64,000 nucleotides of DNA from Streptosporangium roseum DSM 43021 (lineage in GTDB: Bacteria > Actinomycetota > Actinomycetes > Streptosporangiales > Streptosporangiaceae), in contig NC_013595.1 in NCBI RefSeq assembly GCF_000024865.1, positions 4,340,001-4,404,000 of the forward strand, written 5' to 3'. The notes below the pieces were generated by a model. That model saw only the letters and a list, made by a program, of their open reading frames with translations, ran no database searches and was not told the origin of the DNA. Below, piece by piece: positions 43,344 to 51,431 of the stretch (within the stretch, counting starts at the first letter, position 1; every line of letters begins with the position of its first letter). A program made the position numbers and the translations under genes.

Positions 43344-43886
43344 ATGACCGACGACACCGTCATCAACGAGCCGTCCCTGACCGCCGGCGAAGTCGAGATG
43401 CTGCTGTTCGCCCTCGACCGCTCCCGTGCCACATTCGCCTGGAAGACCGGCGGCCTGGACGCCGGCGCCCTGAACCGGCCGCACCCGCCGAGCACGATGA
43501 CCCTGGCCGGGTTGATCAAGCACCTGACCCGGGTCGAGGAAGAGACGGCGGCCTGGCGCCTGTTCGGGGAGCGGCCCGCGCCGCCCTGGGACACCGCCGA
43601 ACACGGCTGGGAATGGGAAGCCGCCGCCGCCGACACGCCCGACGAGCTCTACACCCGCTGGCGCGAGGCCGTCGCCCGCACCCGGGCCGCCGTGGCCGAG
43701 GTGCTGGCCGACGGCGGCCTCGACCGGCCCGCCGGGTTCACCGTCACCGAGGACGGCCGATCGCCCAACGTGCGCCGTATCCTGGTCGACGTCCACGACG
43801 AATACGCCCGGCACGTCGGCCACGCGGACCTGTTCCGCGAGGCGATCGACGGCCTGGTGGGCGAGGACCCGCCCCAGCCGGACTAG
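43344..43886 (+). CDS. DinB/DUF664 family protein
   Basis: A 180-residue four-helix bundle protein of the DinB/DUF664 family (mycothiol- or bacillithiol-dependent transferase-like). Blocks: MLLFALDRSRATFAWKTGGL, TMTLAGLIKHLTRVEEETAA and ILVDVHDEYARHVGHADLFR with metal-binding His candidates (H in IKHL, DVHDEYARHVGH). The start at 43344 is one of two close ATGs. Its TAG stop is part of the CTAG target of the IS element inserted immediately after, so the coding sequence remains complete. Confidence 0.85.
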   Translation: MTDDTVINEPSLTAGEVEMLLFALDRSRATFAWKTGGLDAGALNRPHPPSTMTLAGLIKHLTRVEEETAAWRLFGERPAPPWDTAEHGWEWEAAAADTPDELYTRWREAVARTRAAVAEVLADGGLDRPAGFTVTEDGRSPNVRRILVDVHDEYARHVGHADLFREAIDGLVGEDPPQPD

Positions 43887-44986
43887 GAGCTGTTTGGGGT
43901 TCGGATCATGTGGCTGAAGTGAGGAGCTTCAGCCACATGACCGACCCTCGAAGGTAGAGTCCAGCCTCGTAGCTTTCCGGGGCTTTGTCATAGCGGGTCG
44001 CCAGACCACGCCATGTCTTGATCTTCTGGAAGCAGCGTTCAACGGTGTTGCGCTCCTTGTAGAGATCGGTGTCGTGGCTGATGGGTCGGCCGCCCCGGCT
44101 GCCTTTCTTCTTGCGGTTGGCGGCCTGGTCCTTCTTTTCTGGGATGACTGCCTTGACGCGGCGTTTCCTCAGGTAGGAGCGGTTGGCGCGGGACGAGTAC
44201 GCCTTGTCCGCGGCGACCGCACCCGGCCGGGTGCGGGGCCGGCCGATCGGACCGGGGATGCGAATCTTGTCCAAGACGGTGATGAACCGCGGGCAGTCGG
44301 CGGCTTGGCCGGGCGTGAGCACGAAAGCCAGCGGTAGCCCGGCGGCGTCAACCGCGGCATGGACCTTGCTGCTCAGTCCGCCTCGGGATCGGCCAAGCCC
44401 GGCAGCCTTGGCCCGGGCCTCGCGGCGACGCCGCGTGGCAGCACGATTCGGCGCGGGCGACGCGTCCGCGCCGGGTGCGACCTGCGGCGCATCACCCGCA
44501 GCACCGGCGGCTGCTGTGCAAGCGGAGCCCCCTTTTCCTCGGTCAGCGCCTGCTCCAGCGCATCCAGACTCTCCCCGGCGACCGCCAGTCCGGCCGACTC
44601 CTGATGCGCCCGCACGATTGTTGAGTCCACGCTGACCAGCTCCAACCCGACCTGCCCGCGCGAGGCGGCCTCGGCGATCAGCGCGTCCATCAGAGTCTGG
44701 AACACCCCGGCTTTGGCCCAGCCGTTGAACCGGGAGTAGAGCGTGGACCACGGCCCATAGCGTTCCGGGACATCACGCCAGCCGGATCCGGTGCGAAAGC
44801 GCCACAGGATTCCGTTGAACTGATCACGCACCCGCCGCGGCAGCGGCCCGGTGGCTGCTACCGGCAGATACGGTTCGATCAACGCCCACTCGGCATCCGT
44901 CACATCAAAGCGCGCCACATCCGAGTTCTATCAGCCGCGGCCGGCTCACCACCGGACCTCACCTAGATCCAAACCCCAAACAGCTC
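43887..44986. mobile_element. IS5-family insertion sequence, 1100 bp
   Basis: The element is bounded by inverted repeats GAGCTGTTTGGGGTTCGGATC (left) and, read inward from the right, GAGCTGTTTGGGGTTTGGATC (20 of 21 identical). It is flanked by direct repeats CTAG at 43883-43886 and 44987-44990. The four-base CTAG target and a two-frame DDE transposase place it in the IS5 family, probably IS427 group. It looks complete. Confidence 0.9.
43906..44918 (-). CDS. IS5-family DDE transposase expressed through a -1 frameshift
   Basis: The first frame (44918-44373) starts MARFDVTDAEWALIEPYLPV and contains the first Asp in VSVDSTIVRAHQESAG. The second frame (ending 43906) contains RSRGGLSSKVHA, the second Asp in VAADKAYSSRANR and the Glu in YKERNTVERCFQKIKTWRG. 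The frames can be joined at a GAAAAGGGGG slippery stretch near 44528-44538, giving LTEEKGGSACT. That makes a fused DDE transposase of about 335 residues, the normal way IS427-group elements are expressed. No damage is visible. Confidence 0.85.
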
Positions 44987-45044
44987 CTAGAGCCTGTACG
45001 GCGTTCAGACCGGAGGGATTCCACGGTCCTGGCAGGCCGTCGCC

Positions 45045-45130
45045 ATGGCGCGTGGAGACCTCACCGACGGCGAACGGCCCGTGAGATCGAGCTCCGCCTG
45101 CCCCTGGGGGAACGGGCCCGATCCCGGACC
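45045..45130 (+). pseudogene. Relic of an IS5-family transposase N-terminus
   Basis: MARGDLTDGER followed, in a shifted frame, by LRLPLGERARSR matches the start of a different IS5-type transposase (GDLTDAEWxVIEPHLPLGERGPIPD). The frame is broken within 35 codons and nothing else remains. It lies 55 bp right of the intact IS. The rest of 44991-45314 shows no gene. Confidence 0.45.
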
Positions 45131-45314
45131 CCTGGCGGCGCCGGCCCGAGTGGAGGGCCGATGTGCCAGGGAGCAGGGGAGCGCCTGTCATATGGAGAGC
45201 TCGTCAGCGGGCCGGTCGGCGCCATCACCAGGCCCTGACATCGTTCGGCGAGAACACCTTCCCTGCCATGTCGCCTCGCTGGGTAACCGATGACACGCTC
45301 CGTGACAACAGGTG

Positions 45315-46202
45315 TCACAGGTCGGTGGCGAAGTCCGGATTCATCGTCTCCACGTAGTGGTCGGCGAAGATCTTCGCGGTGAGTTCGCCGCGGGTCGACA
45401 CCTCGACCTTCTCGAAAATCCGCTTGAGGTAGCCGCGAATGGTGTGGGTGGACAGGGAGAGCCTCGCTGCGATCTCGGCAGTGGTCAGGCCCGCGGCGAT
45501 CAGGCGGATGACCTGCTGTTCCCGTCGCCCCAGCTGATACGTCCTGACGATCAGCGGTGCCATCTCCGCGGCCTTGGCCGACTCGATCACCAGAGCCGTC
45601 CGGCCGCCCTCGCTGCCGGCCTCTCGCAGCGCGAAACCGTGGATCACCACCCACCGGCCGCCGACCCGCAGCCGAGCCCGGGCGACACCCGTGTCGCGCC
45701 TGGCGGCGATGGCACGGGCCTTGTTCACCACCGAGCGCAGTTCGGCGGGTATGGGGGTGGCGCCGGGGTCGTCGTGGCTCAACCGGGTGAGCGGCAGTCG
45801 TCGCAGCCATGCCTCCGCGGGCTCGTTGAGCGATTCGAGGGCTCCGGTCCGGTCGAACACGAGCAGCCCGGGGCCGTCGGGCACCCCAATCACCGGGTTC
45901 GGCCGCAGCAGCGCCGAGCGCCGGAAGGTCTCGCCGATCGGAGTGGAGAGGGCGGCGAGCAGGTGTTCCTCTCCGAGGCTGAACGGCTGCGCGTCCGCGG
46001 CTCGCCACAGGCACATGTAGCCCCACACGTCGCGGCCGGCCCGGAACACGCACCGCAGTTCGTCGCCGAGCCCCTGTGAGAGGTTCACGTTGTGGTAGCG
46101 GGAGCTCCGCGCCGGATGCCTGCCCGTGACGCGATACAGGGACGCGGCCGGCGTCGGCAGACCGGCCAGCGTGTGAAAGTGGTTGACGTCCTCGACGAAC
46201 AA
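45315..46202 (-). pseudogene. LuxR-type regulator lacking its N-terminus
   Basis: The 295 residues left include a GAF-like sensor part (HTLAGLPTPAASLYRVTGRH, GLGDELRCVFRAGRDVWGYM) and an intact LuxR HTH (LGRREQQVIRLIAAGLTTAE, IAARLSLSTHTIRGYLKRIF). Relatives begin about 75-90 residues earlier. Here the in-frame sequence upstream reads GGIWENE and then meets a TGA near 46248, and no ATG or GTG start exists. A TTG at 46202 could start a shortened protein. The junction is close to the IS element at 46379, suggesting a deletion. Confidence 0.65.
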
Positions 46203-46350
46203 CTCGTTCTCCCAGATCCCGCCCGATCGAGCCGATCGGGCGGGATCCCGTCACCTTCCACCAGGCCATCTCAAGAACGGCCCCTTCCGAGTCTCCGCCC
46301 TGGTACAGCGGCACCGCCGGCCGCTTGCCCGACCTCTCGGGGCAGTACGT

Positions 46351-46374
46351 CTAGCCCGGGAAGGCGTCCACCGC
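46351..46374 (-). pseudogene. 3' scrap of a PfpI/DJ-1 type gene
   Basis: Reading leftward, the bases encode AVDAFPG-stop, nearly identical in DNA to the last codons (AAVDAFSG-stop) of the PfpI-type gene at 48198-48743. This is all that remains of a second copy, immediately next to the left end of the second IS element. Confidence 0.5.
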
Positions 46375-46378
46375 TAGG

Positions 46379-47272
46379 CAGTTTCGTTTGGATCAGCCGG
46401 TCGTTGGTCCGGGTGTGCCGTTGACTGACGCGCAGTGGGCGCGGATTGAGCCGTTGCTTCCGAACCGGACGCCGAAGCGAGGCGGCCGGTGGAGGGAGCA
46501 CCGGCAGGTGATCGATGCGATCGCCTTCAAGTTCCAGAACGGGACCCAGTGGGTCCACCTGCCCGACAGGTATGGCAACTGGCGAGGTGTCTACAACCGG
46601 CTGAGGATGTGGGCCGTCGATGGCACGTGGGAGCGGGTGTTCATCACTTTGGTGGCCCAGGCCGACGCGGACGAGGACCTGACCTGGGCCGTGTCGGTGG
46701 ACTCCACGATCGTGCGGGCTCATCAGCACGCGGCCGGGGCCCGCGAAAAAGGGGCCCTAGCCCACGAGCCGGGCGACCATGCCATCGGCCGGTCCCGCGG
46801 CGGACTGACCACGAAGATCCACCTCGCCGCCGACGATCGCTGCCGGCCGCTAGCCTTCCACCTCACCGCCGGCCAAGCCGGTGACGCGCCCGCCTTCACC
46901 GAGGTGATGGCACGCCTGCGCGTTCCCCGCCGACGCGGCCGGCCTCGGACCAGGCCGGAGGTTGTCTTGGCCGATAAGGCGTACTCCTCCCGCGCGATCC
47001 GTGAGCACCTGCGCAGACGTGGCATCCGGGGTGATCCCGGTTCCGGCCGACCAGCGGGGCCACCGACTGCGTCGGGGAAGCCGGGGTGGCAGGCCGCCGT
47101 CCTTCGACCGTGAGGCGTACAAGCAGCGCAACACCGTCGAGCGCTGCATCAACCGCCTCAAGCAGTGGCGCGGCATCGCCACCCGCTACGAGAAGAACGC
47201 GACCATCTACCTGGCCGGACTCCATATCGTCGGCATCTTCCTCTGGTCCGCCTGATGATCCCTAAAAAATTG
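46379..47272. mobile_element. Second IS5-family element, ends imprecise
   Basis: About 894 bp. The left end begins near CAGTTTCGTTTGGATC (46379) and the right end, read inward, near CAATTTTTTAGGGATC (47272), matching at 11 of 16 positions. The target duplication is not clear. The right end abuts the stop codon of the aminoglycoside phosphotransferase gene. The transposase inside is frameshifted. Confidence 0.6.
46388..47255 (+). pseudogene. Frameshifted IS5-family transposase
   Basis: The first frame (46388-47113) reads PLTDAQWARIEPLLPNRTPK, FKFQNGTQWVHLPDRYGNWR, VSVDSTIVRAHQHAAG (first Asp) and VVLADKAYSSRAIREHLRRR (second Asp), then derails at GIRGDPGSG. The other frame continues correctly with VIPVPADQRGHRLRRGSRGG and YKQRNTVERCINRLKQWRGI (Glu) to 47255. 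The break, near 47030, is just after the conserved HLRRRGIR and not at the usual slippery site. It therefore looks like an inactivating indel rather than programmed frameshifting. Confidence 0.8.
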
Positions 47273-47273
47273 A

Positions 47274-48095
47274 TCAGCCCCAGGTGAGCGGGTCGAGATG
47301 GCGGTAAAAGCGCAGGCGCTCGTGGTCTAGGGCGATGCCGTACCTCTCGGCGAACGCCATGTCCGCGGCCCGCCCCCGCTCCTCGTCTTTCCATGTCTCT
47401 CGTGCGTTGGCGAGCAGCAGCGCCAAGTCCGCGTAGCGGTCGGCCTGTCCGAGGCGGCCCAGGTCGATGAAGCCTGACACGTCCAGGGTCCGCGGATCGA
47501 GGATGATGTTAGGCAGGCACAGGTCCCCGTGGCAGACGACCGTGTCGGCGGCCTCCTGCTCCCGTCGCCGTGGCACCTGCCGGGTGAGGCGGTCCAGTAA
47601 CTCCCCAGGGGGCGTGTGCTGCTGCTCGACGGGGAGAAACTCCGGGTTGACGGCGTCACGGGCCACGACGCCGCGCGCCACGGCGACCATAGCGTCCAGG
47701 TCCCGGCGAAATGGGCACTGCGGCACCGGCACCTCGTGCAGTCGGCGGACCGCGTCCGCGATGCGTTCCCAGGCGACCCGTAGCTTCTCAGCGGGCACCT
47801 GATCAGCAGATATGCCGGAAACGGCACTGGTCATCAGGCAGGCGCCCACGTCACCGGAGTGCCAGTCGAGCACCCGGGGACCAGGTACACCCTGATCGTT
47901 CAGCCATGCGACCCGGTCACGCTCGGCCTTCAGGTCGGCTGCATCCGCAGCAGGCACGCACTTGGCATACCGGGTGGCGTCCGCGTTGCGAAAGACAGCG
48001 GCTCCCGACTCGCCCGCGGTGACAGGCAACCAGTCGCCACCACCCACGCTGAGCAGCACCGGCGATATGGCCTGAGGTCCGGAATGATCACTCAT
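47274..48095 (-). CDS. Aminoglycoside 3''-phosphotransferase-like enzyme (APH(3'')/StrA family)
   Basis: A 273-residue kinase-fold aminoglycoside phosphotransferase. It shares the APH(3'') landmarks DWLPVTAGESGAAVFR, VPQCPFRRDLD, ARDAVNPEFLP, VVCHGDLCLPN (H189, D191, N196), GFIDLGRLGQADRYADLALL (D211) and the C-terminal RHLDPLTWG. These suggest streptomycin 3''-O-phosphorylation; the assignment to streptomycin is by motif similarity. ATG 48095 is preferred over an upstream start at 48104. Its 3' end touches the frameshifted IS, hinting at possible mobilisation. Confidence 0.85.
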   Translation of the reverse strand: MSDHSGPQAISPVLLSVGGGDWLPVTAGESGAAVFRNADATRYAKCVPAADAADLKAERDRVAWLNDQGVPGPRVLDWHSGDVGACLMTSAVSGISADQVPAEKLRVAWERIADAVRRLHEVPVPQCPFRRDLDAMVAVARGVVARDAVNPEFLPVEQQHTPPGELLDRLTRQVPRRREQEAADTVVCHGDLCLPNIILDPRTLDVSGFIDLGRLGQADRYADLALLLANARETWKDEERGRAADMAFAERYGIALDHERLRFYRHLDPLTWG

Positions 48096-48197
48096 GGCGA
48101 CCACTTTAGCTAGCTCGGCATATCGGCCCGGGACCGCAGAACCTCTGCCGTTACCACGTACCCGGCGTGCGGCGAAGCGAGATCCGAACGAAACGAC

Positions 48198-48743
48198 CTA
48201 GCCCGAGAAGGCGTCCACCGCGGCCTGGCAGAAGGCTTTGAGGTCGTCGGGCTTGCGGCTGGTGACGAGGGTGTTCGGACCCGAGGTGCAGATCACGACC
48301 TCCCGGTCCTCCCAGTCGGCCCCGGCGTTGTGCAGGTCGGTCCTGAGGCTGGGCCAGGAGGTGATCTTCCGGCCGCGCACGACGTCGGCCTCGATCAGGG
48401 TCCAGGGCGCGTGGCAGATGGCCGCGACGGGCTTGCCGGTCTCGAAGAAGTCCTTGACGAACCGGACGGCGCTGGGCACGGTCCGCAGGATGTCGGGGTT
48501 GGCGACGCCGCCGGGCAGCACCAGCCCCTCGAAGTCGGCCGCCAGCACCTCGTCGATCGTCTCGTCCACCGGGAACCGGTCGGCCTTGTCGAGATGGTTG
48601 AACGCCTGGATCTCGCCCGCCCGGGTGGAGATCAGCCTGGGCGTGGCCCCCGCCTGCTTGACGGCCTGCCAGGGTTCGGTGAGCTCGACCTGCTCGACAC
48701 CCTCCGGGGCCACGAGGAACGCGATCGTCTTGTCGTTGAGCAT
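48198..48743 (-). CDS. PfpI/DJ-1 type 1 glutamine amidotransferase-like protein
   Basis: A 181-residue class I glutamine amidotransferase-like protein of the PfpI family (protease, glyoxalase or chaperone activities in relatives). Landmarks: TIAFLVAPEGVEQVELTEPW, FEGLVLPGGVANPDILR and the nucleophile elbow AAICHAPWTLIEA with the Cys, plus GRKITSWPSLRTDL. It lies 62 bp downstream of DUF4031 on the same strand. It probably belongs to the TetR-DUF4031-PfpI operon. Confidence 0.9.
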   Translation of the reverse strand: MLNDKTIAFLVAPEGVEQVELTEPWQAVKQAGATPRLISTRAGEIQAFNHLDKADRFPVDETIDEVLAADFEGLVLPGGVANPDILRTVPSAVRFVKDFFETGKPVAAICHAPWTLIEADVVRGRKITSWPSLRTDLHNAGADWEDREVVICTSGPNTLVTSRKPDDLKAFCQAAVDAFSG

Positions 48744-48805
48744 GATTTCCCCTTTGACGTGCGGCGATGCCCTTCAGGGGGCCGTCATTCCCGGCATGTC
48801 GCCAT

Positions 48806-49111
48806 CTATGCGGGCCGGTGGGGATCCATGCCAAGGACGTCCGGCCGGGGACGGACCTTGCGCCTGCGCAGACCCGAGGCGATGAGCCGGGTGAGGAGCT
48901 CGCGCGACGACACGGCCTCCGCCCCCAGCGTGATCGCCCTGTCGTAGACGGTCTCGGGGACGTCGTAGTGGTCGCGGTCGAACGCCCGGAGCGGCACGCC
49001 CAGCCGGGCGGCGAAGGCGTGCAGTTCCTCGGTCGAGCTGTCGCTGACCAGGTGTGACCAGAGCAGATCGCGGGGACCCGGCCAGTTCGGCGGGTCGATG
49101 AGCACGCTCAC
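48806..49111 (-). CDS. DUF4031 domain protein
   Basis: A 101-residue protein: VLIDPPNWPGPRDLLWSHLV, SDSSTEELHAFAARLGVPLR, HYDVPETVYDRAITLGAEAV, SSRELLTRL. These blocks match DUF4031, an uncharacterised family. Its GTG start overlaps the TetR stop by four bases, so the two are translationally coupled. Confidence 0.83.
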   Translation of the reverse strand: MSVLIDPPNWPGPRDLLWSHLVSDSSTEELHAFAARLGVPLRAFDRDHYDVPETVYDRAITLGAEAVSSRELLTRLIASGLRRRKVRPRPDVLGMDPHRPA

Positions 49112-49659
49112 CGCTGGAGGAGTTCGAGCGCGACCTCCAGGGCGGCGGCCCTGCTCTCCTCTTCGGAGATCTTGTCGTCCTTGAGGGCGAACCAGGCCGC
49201 GTGCAGGGCGAACATGGCCATCGAGTTCCTCAGCCGGACGGTCGGCGGGTCGTCCGGGTCGACGATGAAGGCGAGCACCTCGAACATCCGGTCGCGGTTC
49301 TTCTCCATCACCGGATGGTGCTTCAGCGCGGTCTGGTTGCGCTCGAAGAAGCGCATGATCTCGCGGTGCCGGCCCCTGTGCAGGTCATCGGAGTAGCGGC
49401 GGACCAGCTCCCGGCGGGTCTCGTCGGTGCGCGGCTGCTCCCTGGCCCAGGCGACCAGCTCGTCGATCGAGCGCACCCGGTCCTCCACGAGGCTGGTGAC
49501 GATCTCGTCCTTGCTCTTGAAGTGATAGTAGAGTGCGGCCTTGGTCACGCCGAGCGCCTCCGCTATCTCGCGGAGCGAGGTCGCCTCATACCCCTGCTCG
49601 ACGAAGAGCTTCAGGGCGATCTCCTGAATCCGTGTCCGGGTGTCGGCGTTTTCCCTCAT
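49108..49659 (-). CDS. TetR family regulator of the divergent exporter
   Basis: A 183-residue TetR repressor with an HTH at about 8-50 (RIQEIALKLFVEQGYEATSL, REIAEALGVTKAALYYHFKS) and a helical ligand-binding domain. The ATG at 49659 follows AAAGGGA; the frame runs open to 49815 but through the intergenic operators. It is divergent from a DHA2 exporter, with two 18-bp palindromes between, the classic repressor/exporter layout. Confidence 0.92.
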   Translation of the reverse strand: MRENADTRTRIQEIALKLFVEQGYEATSLREIAEALGVTKAALYYHFKSKDEIVTSLVEDRVRSIDELVAWAREQPRTDETRRELVRRYSDDLHRGRHREIMRFFERNQTALKHHPVMEKNRDRMFEVLAFIVDPDDPPTVRLRNSMAMFALHAAWFALKDDKISEEESRAAALEVALELLQR

Positions 49660-49681
49660 GGTTCCCTTTGCAGCGAAATCA

Positions 49682-49746
49682 ACTTGACGGCCGGTAAGTG
49701 ATCGGCCTACATTCCCAGCATATCCGACACTAGCCGGTCGGCAAGT
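49682..49746. promoter_or_regulatory. Pair of 18-bp TetR-type operators
   Basis: ACTTGACGGCCGGTAAGT at 49682-49699 and ACTAGCCGGTCGGCAAGT at 49729-49746 are each palindromic at 14 of 18 positions and related to each other in inverted orientation. They flank the promoter region between the TetR gene (start 49659) and the exporter (start 49779), so one dimer could control each promoter. Confidence 0.65.
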
Positions 49747-49778
49747 AAGTAAGATCTTTTTCTGAGGGGCGACAGAAG

Positions 49779-51380
49779 TTGGGGGCGACAGAAGTGAAGG
49801 AGACCGCAGCCGCACCGGCGCGGCGGCGCGAGGTCATGGTGGTGCTGCCGGGCCTGATGCTCGCGATGGTCCTGGCCATGCTCGACAACATGATCGTCGG
49901 CACCGCGATGCCGCGCATCGTCGGGGAACTGGGCGGGCTGACCCACCTGTCCTGGGTGGTGACGGCCTACGTGCTCGGCACCACCGTCTCCACCCCCATC
50001 TGGGGGAAGATCGGCGATCTGTACGGCAGGAAGAACATCTTCCTCTGGTCCATCGTCATCTTCATGATCGGCTCCGTGCTCTGCGGCATGGCCGGATCCG
50101 AGATGCTGGGCGGTCCCACCGACGGCATGGCCCAGCTCATCGCCTTCCGCGCGCTCCAGGGCCTCGGCGCCGGCGGCCTGATGGTCAACGCGATGGCGAT
50201 CATCGGTGACCTCGTCCCGCCCCGCGAGCGCGGGCAGTACCAGGGCATCATGGCGGGCGTGATGTCGCTGGCGATGATCGCCGGCCCGCTCGTCGGCGGG
50301 TTCATCACCGACCACCTCGACTGGCGCTGGGCCTTCTACGTGAACCTGCCCGTCGGGTTCGTCGCGCTGGCGCTGCTGGCGGCCAAGCTGAAGCTGCCCA
50401 AGTACCGCACCGAGCACCGCATCGACTGGCTCGGCGCGATCCTGCTCTCCGTCGGCATCACCGCGCTGGTGCTCATCACCACCTGGGGCGGCAACGACTA
50501 CGGATGGGGCTCGCCGCAGATCCTCGGCCTGGCCGCGCTCGCGATCGTCACGCTGGCGCTGTTCATCCCGGTGGAGCGCCGGGCCGTCGAGCCGATCATG
50601 CCGCTCCAGCTGTTCCGCAACCGCAACTTCACGCTGATCTCGCTGGTCGGCTTCCTGCTCGGCTTCGCGATGTTCGGCGCCATCAACTTCCTGCCGCTGT
50701 TCCAGCAGACGGTCCAGGGCGCCTCGGCCACCAACTCGGGCCTGCTGCTGCTGCCGATGATGGGCTCGGCCATGGTGATCTCACTCTTCGTCGGCCAGGC
50801 CATCACCAAGACCGGCAAGTACAAGCTCTACCCGGTCCTCGGCGGCGTGATCATGGCGGTCGCCATGTGGCTGCTCTCCCTGATGGACGTCAACACACCC
50901 TCCTGGCAGACCGGCGTGTTCATCGCGGTGCTCGGCCTCGGCATGGGCTTCCTGATGCAGACCACCATGCTGATCGCGCAGAACAGCGTGGAGCAGAAGG
51001 ACCTGGGTGTCTCCAGCAGCACCTCCACCTTCTTCCGCTCCATCGGCGGCTCGTTCGGCGTCTCGCTGTTCGGCGCGGTCTTCAACAACCAGCTCGCCTC
51101 CAACCTGGAGAGCAAGCTGGGGCCCGTCGGCGACAAGCTCGCCTCCAGTGGCGGCCAGTTCAACCCGGCCGCCCTGCACGAACTGCCCGCCAACGTGCGG
51201 ACCGGTTTCCTGGAGTCGCTGGCCACGTCCATCTCCAGCGTGTTCTGGTGGGCGATCCTGTTCGCCGTCCTGGTGCCGCTGCTGGCCGCCTTCATCAAGG
51301 AGATCCCGCTGCGCGGGGGCCCCGAGCAGACCGGCGACGCCGAGAACCCGGCCCCGGTGCCGGCCCCGGCCCTCGACTGA
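49779..51380 (+). CDS. DHA2 (EmrB/QacA) family MFS exporter
   Basis: A 533-residue 14-helix drug exporter. Landmarks: MLDNMIVGTAMPRIVGELGG (motif D1), TPIWGKIGDLYGRKNIFLWS (motif A), FRALQGLGAGGLMVNAMAII (motif B), AMIAGPLVGGFITDHLDWRW (motif C). The start is TTG 49779 after GAGGGG; GTG 49794 is an alternative. Divergent TetR and twin operators imply substrate-inducible export. Confidence 0.93.
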   Translation: MGATEVKETAAAPARRREVMVVLPGLMLAMVLAMLDNMIVGTAMPRIVGELGGLTHLSWVVTAYVLGTTVSTPIWGKIGDLYGRKNIFLWSIVIFMIGSVLCGMAGSEMLGGPTDGMAQLIAFRALQGLGAGGLMVNAMAIIGDLVPPRERGQYQGIMAGVMSLAMIAGPLVGGFITDHLDWRWAFYVNLPVGFVALALLAAKLKLPKYRTEHRIDWLGAILLSVGITALVLITTWGGNDYGWGSPQILGLAALAIVTLALFIPVERRAVEPIMPLQLFRNRNFTLISLVGFLLGFAMFGAINFLPLFQQTVQGASATNSGLLLLPMMGSAMVISLFVGQAITKTGKYKLYPVLGGVIMAVAMWLLSLMDVNTPSWQTGVFIAVLGLGMGFLMQTTMLIAQNSVEQKDLGVSSSTSTFFRSIGGSFGVSLFGAVFNNQLASNLESKLGPVGDKLASSGGQFNPAALHELPANVRTGFLESLATSISSVFWWAILFAVLVPLLAAFIKEIPLRGGPEQTGDAENPAPVPAPALD

Positions 51381-51431
51381 CGCCAAGTCGCGACCCAGCG
51401 AGCCCCAAGTCACGCTGGGCAGACTGGGGAC

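Noticed and set aside
46388..47255. Programmed frameshift in the second IS
   Set aside because: No slippery heptamer is evident at the break and it lies inside a conserved block, so mutation is more likely.
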